A stretch of 64,000 bases of DNA from Arenicola marina (Eukaryota > Annelida > Polychaeta > Arenicolidae), in assembly GCA_964019135.1 (NCBI GenBank), contig OZ025265.1, forward strand, positions 5,896,318-5,960,317, given 5' to 3'. Numbering within the stretch: the first letter of the stretch is position 1; each line of letters starts with the position of its first letter. The notes under the pieces were generated by a model, which did not search any database, was not told the origin of the DNA, and saw nothing but the letters and a program-made list of their open reading frames with translations. Shown here piece after piece: positions 48,214-59,100 of this stretch. A program made the translations under genes and the position numbers.

Positions 48214-48265
48214 AAGGATAGTGTATAATTATACACTATCCTTAATATAATTATACACTATCCTT
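48214..48265. repeat. 30-bp perfect palindrome plus an extra half copy upstream of CDC27
   Basis: AAGGATAGTGTATAA is followed immediately by its exact reverse complement (48214-48243). A third partial copy in direct orientation, ATAATTATACACTATCCTT, follows at 48247-48265. It lies about 270 bases upstream of the CDC27 ATG, in the putative promoter or 5' UTR intron. Confidence 0.9.
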
Positions 48266-49200
48266 GAACGGACAAGCCCAGCCTCGAGATCGGAAGACCC
48301 ACTCCATCACACTGTACAAGTTAGGTCTCCCAGGCTATCGAGAAGCAGGCACACTCGAGCCACCTTAAAGCCAAAATGCGTGGCTCTTATTTTACTAAGG
48401 GGGAATGCGTTCGAATCACGTAACACCACCCATCTGGAGTCCAGATATTCAGGATTTGCAAATGTGCCTATTCTATGTTTTCTATTTCAGAATCCCCGTG
48501 GGAAATACAGGCTGGAATTACCGAGACCCAACGAAGTGGTCTCCCCGATGGTACCGTGGACGATGGCCCAACCGGGAGGGGGGGGGGGGGTATGCGGTAA
48601 AGCCCCCCCCCCCCTTTTCACCGCCAAAATCTGCTCTGTCGGGGCATTTTATGGCCAACATCCGCTCGGAATGGGTATATTTTTGCAGCAACCCGCTCTA
48701 TGAAGGCATATTTTTAGACCCCCCACCCGGTGACAAGTTTTCGAAATATGCACTCTATAGCCAGTATAGGTATCTTTTTCCTTTTTTTATTTTTTTTTAT
48801 CTTGTGTAAAGTACGATTTATTCCGTTCGGCCCCAGGGCTGAGTTGTGGAGCACGATTGACCGCCGCGAACAATTTGTTGCGGGCATATCCACTAAACAA
48901 TTAATCCTAATTTGGAAATGAAAGCAAAACTCTAAATAGTATAAAATATTGATAAATAAAGGATAATAATTATGCATCGATATTTACGAGTTATTCCCAC
49001 GTATTACAGAAGAATCGTCGTACAGAATTGAATATTATGATGCGGGACTACTCTCGCTGAGGTGGTCGATCGCGGTCGACCGTGCTCCGCAACCCTGTAC
49101 AACACTGTTGGCTCGGTACGAAGCGCCATCAAGTGGCGACATGAGTCGATCTCCCGCCAGAGGGCGTTCTGCTTACGAGCTCCCTCTGCTGGCAGAAGAG
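48250..49200. other. Region between CDC27 and SEC61B, mostly featureless
   Basis: Apart from a G-run/C-run pair at about 48578-48614, which could form a hairpin or a G-quadruplex, I see no exon or RNA gene. Frames here are short and unrecognisable. Confidence 0.45.
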
Positions 49201-49218
49201 GTGAGTGACACGTTGCAA

Positions 49219-49229
49219 ACGTCACTTCC
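49219..49229. promoter_or_regulatory. Composite CRE/ETS element of the SEC61B promoter
   Basis: ACGTCACTTCC (GGAAGTGACGT on the minus strand) fuses an ETS core with a CRE half-site. This composite is common in promoters of broadly expressed animal genes. It lies 28 bases before the SEC61B ATG, so it is close to or within the transcription start region. No TATA box is seen. Confidence 0.5.
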
Positions 49230-49256
49230 TTTCCACGCAAACAAGCAGCCGAGAAA

Positions 49257-49259
49257 ATG
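49257..49259 (+). CDS. SEC61B: SEC61B exon 1 coding part (ATG only)
   Basis: GAGAAAATG followed directly by GTGAGTGCC: a good start context (A at -3), with the donor immediately after the ATG. It fits exon 2, which opens with the second codon in phase 0 (CCAGTTCCA, P-V-P) and has no ATG of its own in frame. Confidence 0.8.
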
Positions 49260-52200
49260 GTGAGTGCCGTATGAAAACGATTTATTCCTCCTTGGCTAAG
49301 TTAACAATGTGGATTGAGATAAATTAATGTTTTCAAAGTAATCTCGATAGGATGAAAGTTCATCCAGGTGACTTAGATTGGGTAATTTTGTAAGTTTGTG
49401 AGGCGAATAGATCATCTGAGAACATTCGCTCGGCGCGGCGCCTGGCCACATCATCACAAAATGCCACAAAATGAGCAGATGAGAGGCTGTGTGTGGAGAT
49501 GAGTTGGCAGGTGGAAATCAAAGAGTACCAAGCTCTGTTCTTGTTGACAAAGTTTGATTTAGTTGCATGATACTCCCTGCATCTATTGGGGTAATGCACT
49601 AAACTGTGTGGAACATTGAGTAGAAGTAGAATGTTCCTGTATTTGTGAATAGATTATTGCTAACAGTAACATATGGAAAGCCGCTTCAGAAATAGCTACC
49701 AAGCTATGATCAATATATTTAGCACAACCTCACAAATTGCTTCAATATTTATTTTTGTATGGATAAATATTATTATCTTCAAGTTGCATGTTGAGTTCTT
49801 TCCTGCCAAAACTATGCCCAGGCAAAATTTATATCAAAATTTGCAGAAAAGTCAATTGTTTCATTCTATAAATTCAGAAACCTGATAAACATCGCCGTTT
49901 CGGCTGTGATGTAGCAAATGTGTCTATACCGGGACACCACAGAACTCTGTCGAGACAGGGGGAGGGGGTTGCATTAGTGCAGGGTTTGGTGGTCCTGTTT
50001 GAAGGGGTGGAGGCATGCCTAGGTCTGGTGGGGATTACGATAGATGACGGCTGGGCACTGAGCTGCGGGGCTTGTTGTTATTCGTTAATCAGCTAAAAAA
50101 AAACATCGCGGATACCTGTATATGTTATATACCCTATATTTTATTCAACACATTCAACCGCTTATCTCCCGACCTGAGTCAGGTCGGAACTCTGCTGATG
50201 GAAAAGAATAGCGAGGATATTAAACGTAGGTGAGCGACATATCCAAGTTAGGAGCGGACCGCATTTAATTTATTGAACTAATTGGCCTGAAGCAAAACAA
50301 TAACCGTTTGATCGGTTCGCCCTTCAGCCTCTGCTTAATCCCTAATCCTCTCTGCCTAATATCCTCCACCCCTCCTAGCAGCCTAAATGTCCAGCGGCCC
50401 AGACATCCAGCGGCCCACGCGGGCGTAAACCCTATTACCAAAGTATCACAAAGCATACAAACTGATGACGTTTACCACTAAAATGAAAACTTATGGTAAA
50501 TTGATATCGCAGGCAAGGCTAAGGGAAACTATTTGGTAGTCTGGCAAGGGTGGAGTGCAGGGTCTTAGCCAGAATTTTTGTTTCGCCAGCCAACATTATG
50601 GCTGGTAGACGAAAGTATTTATATGAAACTGTGAGCGTCTCTTCTGACCTGAGCAGGGGCTCTGAAGACTTGTGACCGGGGGTGGTTGCTCTGTGCTCTG
50701 AAAACTTGTGACTGGGGGGGGGGTGGGGTTTATTAGAGAATCCAACTTTAACAGTGTATGTTCAGTTTCCCAAGAGGGGGGTTGCGCTCTGACCACTTGG
50801 GACTTTAACATATTTGTTAACATGTATGTTTTATGTTCTGGTCCCCAAGGGGTGGGGGGTGGGCAAAGACCATTTTTGGACAGGTAAACAGCGCCTGAGT
50901 ACCCGCCAAACTGAAAATCTGCCCGCTAAAATTTAAACTGCCCGCCGGATGGGTGGGCAGTTTGAATTTTTAGGTAGGTCTCTGGCTAATACCCTGGTGG
51001 AGTGTAGACAATGGAAATTTTGAACGATTCAAGGACTGATTCCTATTGGTATTTTGACCTTTGGTTTTGGTGGGAAAGAGCTATGCCTGTGTGTGTCTGA
51101 TTGGCTATTGCTCATGATGTCACAATATTAATGGTCATAAACTATGTAGCGCTATTTGACTAGCAGGTTTTACTCCTGGGATATTGCACTGAGATACTGC
51201 TGTATTTTATGTTTTAGTTAAACTTTGTTCGGAAGCCGGTCACAGCAAAATATGTACTTTGTGATAATAATGTATTTAAGACATTTTTATTTATATAAAT
51301 TAATTACATTTAAATAAATCTTTATTTATAAGTATGGCAGCCCCAGTAATCAGGAGAATTATAGATATAGCTAACATTATGGAATATCATAATGTTATTT
51401 CTTTTAAGTTATGTGTAATATGAAATTCCATAATTTAAAAGATATATAAATTAGCATTTTTTTTAATATAAGAAATAAGCTAAAAACTGTAATTTCTTAT
51501 ATTTAAAGTTTTACAAATAAAGTATCAGTATGTTCAGGCATACATAGTTTAACTTTGTAACCCTAAGAAAACATGAATATGATATATAGTGGTCTTCTGT
51601 TCTGCCAGTCCGAAGAGACTATAACTGAGGGAGTTGTACAATAGAGGGATGAGTCAAATATCTCGAATACATAAATCAGCTACCATCTTCCAGTTAACTT
51701 GGGTCAACTCTCTACTCAGCACTGATGCTTTTATATTCTGGCATCGCTAGAAGCTGTACAAGCTGCCCCTTGCAAGCGGAGAAACCATTTAAGCCTAGGT
51801 CTAGTGGGAAAAGCAATATATAAGAACTTTCCTGTCAGGAATGTGCTTGGACTGTGCTGTGCTTAATCAGTTTAAGGTCAGTCTGTAAAGCTCATCGTGC
51901 AATATTTGCCTAAGCTTCAGAGTCTTTGATGCAGCTTTGGCTCCTTTTTCCAACTTTTCCATAATAGCATCAGCATTCAGTTTAACAAAGCTGCTATGCT
52001 GATTATGTTTTTTTTCGGCTCTGTGCCGTGTAATTGCATTGACATGCTGTTCCAAAGTTGGGACATTTTGCTTGCGCCTTCCAGTCACTGTGTACTTGTG
52101 CACAAAAGGTGTGAAGAACAATGGTGTGCTCTTAAAGGTCTGTTTCTCAACAACCAGTCTGATTAGTGCAATGTGTTTGTTCAGAGCCAATCGAGTCGAC

Positions 52201-54800
52201 TGCACCGCCACAAAGCGAGTTAACAAAGGGATTAAATTGTATGCCGGTCGTAAGTCGCTTCAGTAAGGGAGTCACATAATAAAGGGGCATTAACATGTAA
52301 AAGTGTTCTGTGCACAGCGAACAGATAATGGAGGGAGTTGTATAATGCAGGGATCACAGTATCACTAAGCTACAGTTTTATATTGTATAAAGGGGTGTTG
52401 CTACTTTGCAAAAGAAAATCTTAGTACATTTTATCCCAGCAAGAAAACTGAAATTTGTGTGCCCATGACAGGAAAATAACTGGTTCAAATGATCCAGCCC
52501 TGACCTACATTTAGTTATTTTTATAACCCTGAACGTACAATGACGTTTCAATGATCCTTATGTTCTTTTAAGGCACCAGGCATATAACTAATTTACTAAT
52601 AGATGAAACTGTATAATTTGTTATTTACTTCTATGAAGCGACTGCTATCTTATGCCTTCTAGTAATGTATGCTGAATGGATAAGATATATTATTATTAAT
52701 TAGTATAATATTAGCTATATTCATTACTCCCCTGACTGCTCAAGTATTATTTTATAATTAAGCTTACTTAAAGTTACTTATTCAATGAAAGGTAAACATT
52801 GGATGAGCTGGAACATAAACACTTGGTAGGAAAGGTTTCAAGAGTTCAGATGAGCTATCTAAACATTTGGTTGTATATTCAGGAAGCTTTCACCAATGAT
52901 TGCCACGTTACATCAAGGGGGAAGGGAAGGGAAGACCTGAGTACTCCCCTACTCTTTGTAAAGAAGGAAATAAGACCTTTATCCTCTGACTACACACAGC
53001 AGAGTTGAAACCACTGATTGTGTGCCATGTAGCTCTTAGATGCTTAGTATGCTCAATGCAAGTGTTCTAACCCAATGAGCTAACGGGCAGCCCCTTAGTC
53101 TGTATGAAGCCTGGGTGGTGCAGTAGATGGGAGGGGTAGCCTTCAGGGACAGACCTTAATTTTGGATGTCACCTGTCCAGTCCAGCACATGGTGTTGATA
53201 TTGACCTGCCACGCTTTTGTTAAAATATCTTCTGCATGGTCTTCTTTGCAGTTTCATTTCCATATGACTCCAGCATTTTTATCATGTGCAATATAATTTA
53301 GCATGTTAAAGCCCCTTCATTATTAGCCTGAACACAAGATGTTACTGTCATAAGCCAGTTGGGAAAGAGGCAACAGCGACTGGCTGTGAACAAATAATAT
53401 TGTATCACCTAGAACTGGGTGTCAACCTGCAGGCAGGTGAAGTTATGTAATGCAGGAGCCACTGCACTTTTGATATAGATACCAGTTTTTGGACAAGGAA
53501 TAGTCCCTGGCATTTCCATTAGGAATAGATAGGTGCATATCTTAGCCCTCTTAACCCTTTTATCACATGTCTTTGTCTGTTTCTTCTGCAGCCAGTTCCA
53601 GCAAGTGCCACGAGTGTTGGGGGCGGTAGGAGCCCGACCAAGGCGGTCACCCCGCGGTCAGGGGGCAGTAGCACAGTAAGACAAAGGTAAGACAAAATCT
53701 TTGCCATCGATCAAACTTTATCTTGTTTCTTTTGGTTTGGTATTTTCATATTTTATGTAATCTTCAATAAGTCCCTGGTTCGAAATATGATCTAAGTTGG
53801 GGCATATTTCTTCCAGATCATCCTTTGTCCCTGGAGGTTCCTTGGTCGAATTTAGCCCTCATATGTGCAAACAGACTTCAAACAACAATCGTTTCATTTC
53901 AGTTCGCTTTTTGTTTCTTAGCTTGCTGCAATGTGTATTAGAGTATTTGTTTTGTGTATACATACACTACTAGTAAAGTCTGGGGGTTTCCAAGCCTGAT
54001 TAAAGTGCTGTATTAACAAGACCCTTTTTGTTCATGTAGAAAAGGACCTGCTGCCGGAGCGACCACCCGCACAGCCCAGAGGGGGTCTGGGGCGGCTGGT
54101 ATGTGGAAGTTCTACACTGAGGACTCCCCTGGCATCAAAGTGTAAGTATTATCGCAAAGGGGTCCAATAGCCTAGTAGGTAGATCCCAGGTCTTCAGGAA
54201 GAGTAGGCAGTTACTCTTCTCTACTTTAGTCCAATATGACCTATGGAGATTATGGTAATGCATCCAAGCCACACCGAAAAATCCTGTTATGTATGAATAC
54301 CCTGAAGTTTAATTAAGTTTACATTGTTCAGATTGGGAGAGCGATGTAGCTATAATGGAAACCATGTCATGAAGATGTTAATAATTCAGGATGAATAATG
54401 TTAGGCAACAAGTCATTTTTAATGATCTAACTATCTCACAGATCACTTATATTCGGAAATCATGTTCATGTCGCAGTTCTAATCCTGTAAATATAGCAAA
54501 CCTTAATGTGGGTCACCGGCTTGTAACGATAGGCTCACATTGTAGATTCATGTAAATAACATATGTAAATACAAAGAGTTGTTTCTCAGTACTGCGATAC
54601 GGCACTGTTACTAGACCTATTCTAGGCAATGTCAGTATCCTGTTCAATATTCTATTATGTCAGTGTCTTTCCAGAAGTATAATTGTTGACTATATTGTCT
54701 TGGTCTTTGCAGTGGTCCTGTCCCTGTGCTGGTCATGTCTCTTATCTTCATTGCATCAGTGTTCATGCTTCACATCTGGGGCAAGTACACTCGAGCCTGA
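49257..54800 (+). CDS. SEC61B: SEC61B, Sec61 translocon beta subunit (4 exons)
   Basis: Sec61-beta is the small tail-anchored subunit of the heterotrimeric ER protein-conducting channel. Joining 49257-49259, 53592-53686, 54040-54141 and 54713-54800 gives 288 bases, 95 aa plus stop; vertebrate SEC61B is 96 aa. Order in the protein: a short S/G/T-rich cytosolic head with [10 protein letters not shown] and STVRQRK, the conserved [20 protein letters not shown] motif, then one C-terminal membrane segment [16 protein letters not shown] and the GKYTRA end. Splice phases all agree (0, 2, 2). It is head to head with CDC27, with start codons 1.3 kb apart. No frameshift or odd feature is seen apart from the ATG-only first coding exon. 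Confidence 0.97.
51770..52361 (-). mobile_element. DNA-transposon remnant (possible pogo/Tigger type), copy B
   Basis: Collinear with 44850-45462 and ending CTGTGATCCCTGCATTATAC (minus strand) beside TA. A 119-codon minus-strand frame (52226-51867) includes [18 protein letters not shown] and [14 protein letters not shown]. This loosely resembles the N-terminal region of pogo/CENP-B-like transposases, but I cannot identify it firmly. A similar end-like sequence lies at about 51606-51655. Confidence 0.5.
52905..53097 (-). mobile_element. tRNA-derived SINE, most complete copy
   Basis: From 53097 downward the minus strand reads GGGGCTGCCCGTTAGCTCAT, TGGGTTAGAAC (A box), then GTGGTTTCAACTCTGC (B box), then the family body AGGATAAAGGTCTTATTTCC and AAAGAGTAGGGGAGTAC. 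It is the best reference here for the fragments at 43005, 20120 and 2014. Confidence 0.65.
53592..53686 (+). CDS. SEC61B: SEC61B exon 2
   Basis: Starts after TTCTTCTGCAG. Encodes [31 protein letters not shown] plus AG, the cytosolic head. The donor is GTAAGA at 53687. Confidence 0.95.
54040..54141 (+). CDS. SEC61B: SEC61B exon 3
   Basis: Starts after CATGTAG. Encodes [20 protein letters not shown] and [13 protein letters not shown], plus GT. The donor is GTAAGT at 54142. It contains the invariant FYTEDSPG motif. Confidence 0.97.
54713..54800 (+). CDS. SEC61B: SEC61B exon 4 with tail anchor and stop
   Basis: Starts after TCTTTGCAG. Encodes [20 protein letters not shown] then IWGKYTRA and TGA at 54798-54800. 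It carries the single C-terminal transmembrane helix. Confidence 0.97.
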
Positions 54801-55595
54801 GACCGCCTGATGACGACCCCAATCCGGTTACCTAGGCAACAGCCTGGTGACGCTGTGTCTGCGTTTGTTGACGAGAGATTGTTTTGTCCGGCTGCGTTGC
54901 GTAATAGTCTGAACCTTGTGCGTGTGCATGCGCGAATATATACTATAATCTTCCTGAGAATGACATGTTCTGTTTCAACTGTTCATTCAATGTTTGGTAA
55001 ATATTATCAAACAAGGCTGTATAGTATGTTATGTCAACTGTGTCTTAGTGGTCGGCTCAGTGGCCTCCTTCATGTAAATGGTTTTCGTGGCAGCGTTGAA
55101 GAAACGTAACTTATTATTAGGTAGATAAGTTAATGAAGTTTATGAATTCATACAACTTTAGCGACGCAATATGCTAGCCTTATATGGGCTTAAAATGTTC
55201 TGAAAATTTATCAAAATATTTGTCTAAACGATACATTTAATTCAATCTCGTCATCAGAGAATCAAAACTTGGTAAATAAGGATTGTATCTGACGCAAAAC
55301 GAGATAACCCTTCCTCGTTTGTGTGAAAGGAGGGTTGTTCTAGATAATCATTCCAGAGCTAACTATTCCTTTCTCGTTGGTTTCGCCTTTGGAGAGGAAG
55401 TGAATGAATGTCTGAAGGGTACTGTGTAACTCAAACAAATAAAAAAATAGCATTATTCAATTTGATTATTTGCGTTCCTTTTGTGGTAACGATGTTTTTT
55501 AAACGCTGAATAAGCAGATTTACCTGCTGTTCACTCCTTTGATATCCTTCAACCATCTGTTGTCAAGGAATGGCTTTTGTCGACCATTCAATAAA
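54801..55595 (+). other. SEC61B: SEC61B 3' UTR with two polyadenylation signals
   Basis: Follows the TGA at 54798-54800. Canonical AATAAA hexamers occur at 55438-55443 and 55590-55595. Which is used cannot be told from sequence. The 99-codon frame at 54810-55109 has no recognisable motif. Confidence 0.6.
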
Positions 55596-56194
55596 TACTA
55601 TACCGTACAGGATTATAAGTGGGGTTTCTACTTTTATTGGACAGTTCAATATTCTGATACATAAAACTTAGTTGGTTTACACATTTGAACAATGTTAGGA
55701 TTACAAGGAAACAAACTAGTCGACGTATCGAAAAACGTGTAAACGTAATATCTTAATAACTTTTGTAAGTCACCGAGACCGTATCGTCCTTTTTGGTCTT
55801 CCATTGAATGACAATAAAATGTCCAATTTCTTTTTGCGACAATTGTTTAAAATTGCTCATATTACGTCCTGGTCAGAATGACGTAGATTGTACTAAAAGA
55901 ACTAGCCAGCCCCATTATATGACTGGTAAGACAATAACATCGCTCTGAAAACTCTCTAGACAGACGCTAGTCATGACCGCTACTACAAATGTCCCCGAAC
56001 ACGGCTATTAAAGTACTGTTAATAGCCTTTCTTCCCATGTTAACAAAACAACGAATATCATTACTGATAATCTCAACAAATTGAATAGAACTATACGAGG
56101 TATATATAGAACTATCAATGAAAACAGGTTTCGTGGCTGGCATACAAAAATCAGGAGCAAATGCCGCATCATTGTTTTCAGAGGTGGGAAACTG
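55596..56194. other. Intergenic segment, nothing recognised
   Basis: AT-rich sequence between the SEC61B 3' end and the 44-bp array. The minus-strand frame 56244-56008 starts inside the array and has no recognisable domain. Confidence 0.5.
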
Positions 56195-59100
56195 AACCGC
56201 ACTGGGTAGGGAGACCAGCGGTCCCCCATCAGTCCTGTCTTCACACTGGGTAGCGAGACCAGCGGTCCCCCATCAGTCCTGTCTTCACACTGGGTAGCGA
56301 GACCAGCGGTCCCCCATCAGTCCTGTCTTCACACTGGGTAGGGAGACCAGCGGTCCCCCATCAGTCCTGTCTTCACACTGGGTAGGGAGACCAGCGGTCC
56401 CCCATCAGTCCTGTCTTCACACTGGGTAGCAAGACCAGCGGTCCCCCATCAGTCCTGTCTTCACACTGGGTAGGGAGACCAGCGGTCCCCCATCAGTCCT
56501 GTCTTCACACTGGGTAGGGAGACCAGCGGTCCCCCATCAGTCCTGTCTTCACACTGGGTAGCAAGACCAGCGGTCCCCCATCAGTCCTGTCTTCACACTG
56601 GGTAGCGAGACCAGCGGTCCCCCATCAGTCCTGTCTTCACACTGGGTAGCGAGACCAGCGGTCCCCCATCAGTCCTGTCTTCACACTGGGTAGGGAGACC
56701 AGCGGTCCCCAATCAGTCTTGTCTTCACACTGGGTAGCGAGACCAGCGGTCCCCCATCAGTCCTGTCTTCACACTAAGTAGGGAGACCAGCGGTCCCCAA
56801 TCAGTCTTGTCTTCACACTGGGTAGCGAGACCAGCGGTCCCCCATCAGTCCTGTCTTCACACTGGGTAGCGAGACCAGCGGTCCCCCATCAGTCCTGTCT
56901 TCACACTGGGTAGGGAGACCAGCGGTCCCCCATCAGTCCTGTCTTCACACTGGGTAGCGAGACCAGCGGTCCCCCATCAGTCCTGTCTTCACACTGGGTA
57001 GCGAGACCAGCGGTCCCCCATCAGTCCTGTCTTCACACTGGGTAGGGAGACCAGCGGTCCCCCATCAGTCCTGTCTTCACACTGGGTAGGGAGACCAGCG
57101 GTCCCCCATCAGTCCTGTCTTCACACTAGGTAGCGAGACCAGCGGTCCCCCATCAGTCCTGTCTTCACACTGGGTAGGGAGACCAGCGGTCCCCCATCAG
57201 TCCTGTCTTCACACTGGGTAGCGAGACCAGCGGTCCCCCATCAGTCCTGTCTTCACACTGGGTAGCGAGACCAGCGGTCCCCCATCAGTCCTGTCTTCAC
57301 ACTGGGTAGGGAGACCAGCGGTCCCCCATCAGTCCTGTCTTCACACTGGGTAGGGAGACCAGCGGTCCCCCATCAGTCCTGTCTTCACACTGGGTAGCGA
57401 GACCAGCGGTCCCCAATCAGTCTTGTCTTCACACTGGGTAGCGAGACCAGCGGTCCCCCATCAGTCCTGTCTTCACACTGGGTAGGGAGACCAGCGGTCC
57501 CCCATCAGTCCTGTCTTCACTCTGGGTAGCGAGACCAGCGGTCCCCCATCAGTCCTGTCTTCACACTGGGTAGCGAGACCAGCGGTCCCCCATCAGTCCT
57601 GTCTTCACACTGGGTAGGGAGACCAGCGGTCCCCAATCAGTCTTGTCTTCACACTGGGTAGCGAGACCAGCGGTCCCCCATCAGTCCTGTCTTCACACTA
57701 AGTAGGGAGACCAGCGGTCCCCAATCAGTCTTGTCTTCACACTGGGTAGCGAGACCAGCGGTCCCCCATCAGTCCTGTCTTCACACTGGGTAGCGAGACC
57801 AGCGGTCCCCAATCAGTCTTGTCTTCACACTGGGTAGGGAGACCAGCGGTCCCCCATCAGTCCTGTCTTCACGCTGGGTAGGGAGACCAGCGGTCCCCCA
57901 TCAGTCCTGTCTTCATACCGGATAGCGAGACCAGCGGTCCCCCGTCAGTCCTGTCTTCACACTGGGTAGCGAGACCAGCGGTCCCCCATCATTCCTGCCT
58001 TCACACTGGGTAGCGAGACTAGCGGTCCCCCATCAGTCCTGTCTTCACACTGGGTAGCGAGACCAGCGGTCTCCCATCAGTCCTGTCTTCACACTGGGTA
58101 GGGAGACCAGCGGTCCCCCATCAGTCCTGTCTTCACACTGGGTAGCGAGACCAGCGGTCCCCCATCAGTCCTGTCTTCACACTGGGTAGCGAGACCAACG
58201 GTCCCCCATCAGTCCTGTCTTCACACTGGGTAGGGAGACCAGCGGTCCCCCATCAGTCCTGTCTTCACACTGGGTAGGGAGACCAGCGGTCCCCCATCAG
58301 TCCTGTCTTCACACTGGGTAGCAAGACCAGCGGTCCCCCATCAGTCCTGTCTTCACACTGGGTAGCGAGACCAGCGGTCCCCCATCAGTCCTGTCTTCAC
58401 ACTGGGTAGCGAGACCAGCGGTCCCCCATCAGTCCTGTCTTCACACTGGGTAGCAAGACCAGCGGTCCCCCATCAGTCCTGTCTTCACACTGGGTAGGGA
58501 GACCAGCGGTCCCCCATCAGTCCTGTCTTCACACTGGGTAGGGAGACCAGCGGTCCCCCATCAGTCCTGTCTTCACACTGGGTAGCAAGACCAGCGGTCC
58601 CCCATCAGTCCTGTCTTCACACTGGGTATCGAGACCAGCGGTCCCCCATCAGTCCTGTCTTCACACTGGGTAGCGAGACCAGCGGTCCCCCATCAGTCCT
58701 GTCTTCACACTGGGTAGGGAGACCAGCGGTCCCCAATCAGTCTTGTCTTCACACTGGGTAGCGAGACCAGCGGTCCCCAATCAGTCCTGTCTTCACACTG
58801 GGTAGCGAGACCAGCGGTCCCCCATCAGTCCTGTCTTCACACTGGGTAGCGAGACCAGCGGTCCCCCATCAGTCCTGTCTTCACACTGGGTAGGGAGACC
58901 AGCGGTCCCCCATCAGTCCTGTCTTCACACTGGGTAGCGAGACCAGCGGTCCCCCATCAGTCCTGTCTTCACACTGGGTAGCGAGACCAGCGGTCCCCCA
59001 TCAGTCCTGTCTTCACACTGGGTAGGGAGACCAGCGGTCCCCCATCAGTCCTGTCTTCACACTGGGTAGGGAGACCAGCGGTCCCCCATCAGTCCTGTCT

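Larger units (their letters stand above)
49260..53591. other. SEC61B intron 1 (4.3 kb)
   Basis: Large intron between GTGAGT and TTCTTCTGCAG. It holds the transposon remnant at 51770-52361, a SINE at 52905-53097 and AT-rich sequence with a short inverted repeat TAACATTATG/CATAATGTTA (51372-51397). I see no additional exon. Confidence 0.85.

Noticed and set aside
48275..48300. Resemblance to a sequencing adapter (GAGATCGGAAGACCC)
   Set aside because: The match breaks after AGATCGGAAGA and the flanks continue as ordinary sequence; coincidence is likelier than contamination.
47595..53097. Possible tRNA genes at 47.6 kb, 41.7 kb and 53.1 kb
   Set aside because: A- and B-box-like motifs are present but acceptor stems and anticodon arms do not pair well, and the flanks match dispersed repeats; SINEs fit better.
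54810..55109. 99-codon frame just after SEC61B
   Set aside because: It lies in the 3' UTR before the AATAAA signals and has no domain or coding signature.
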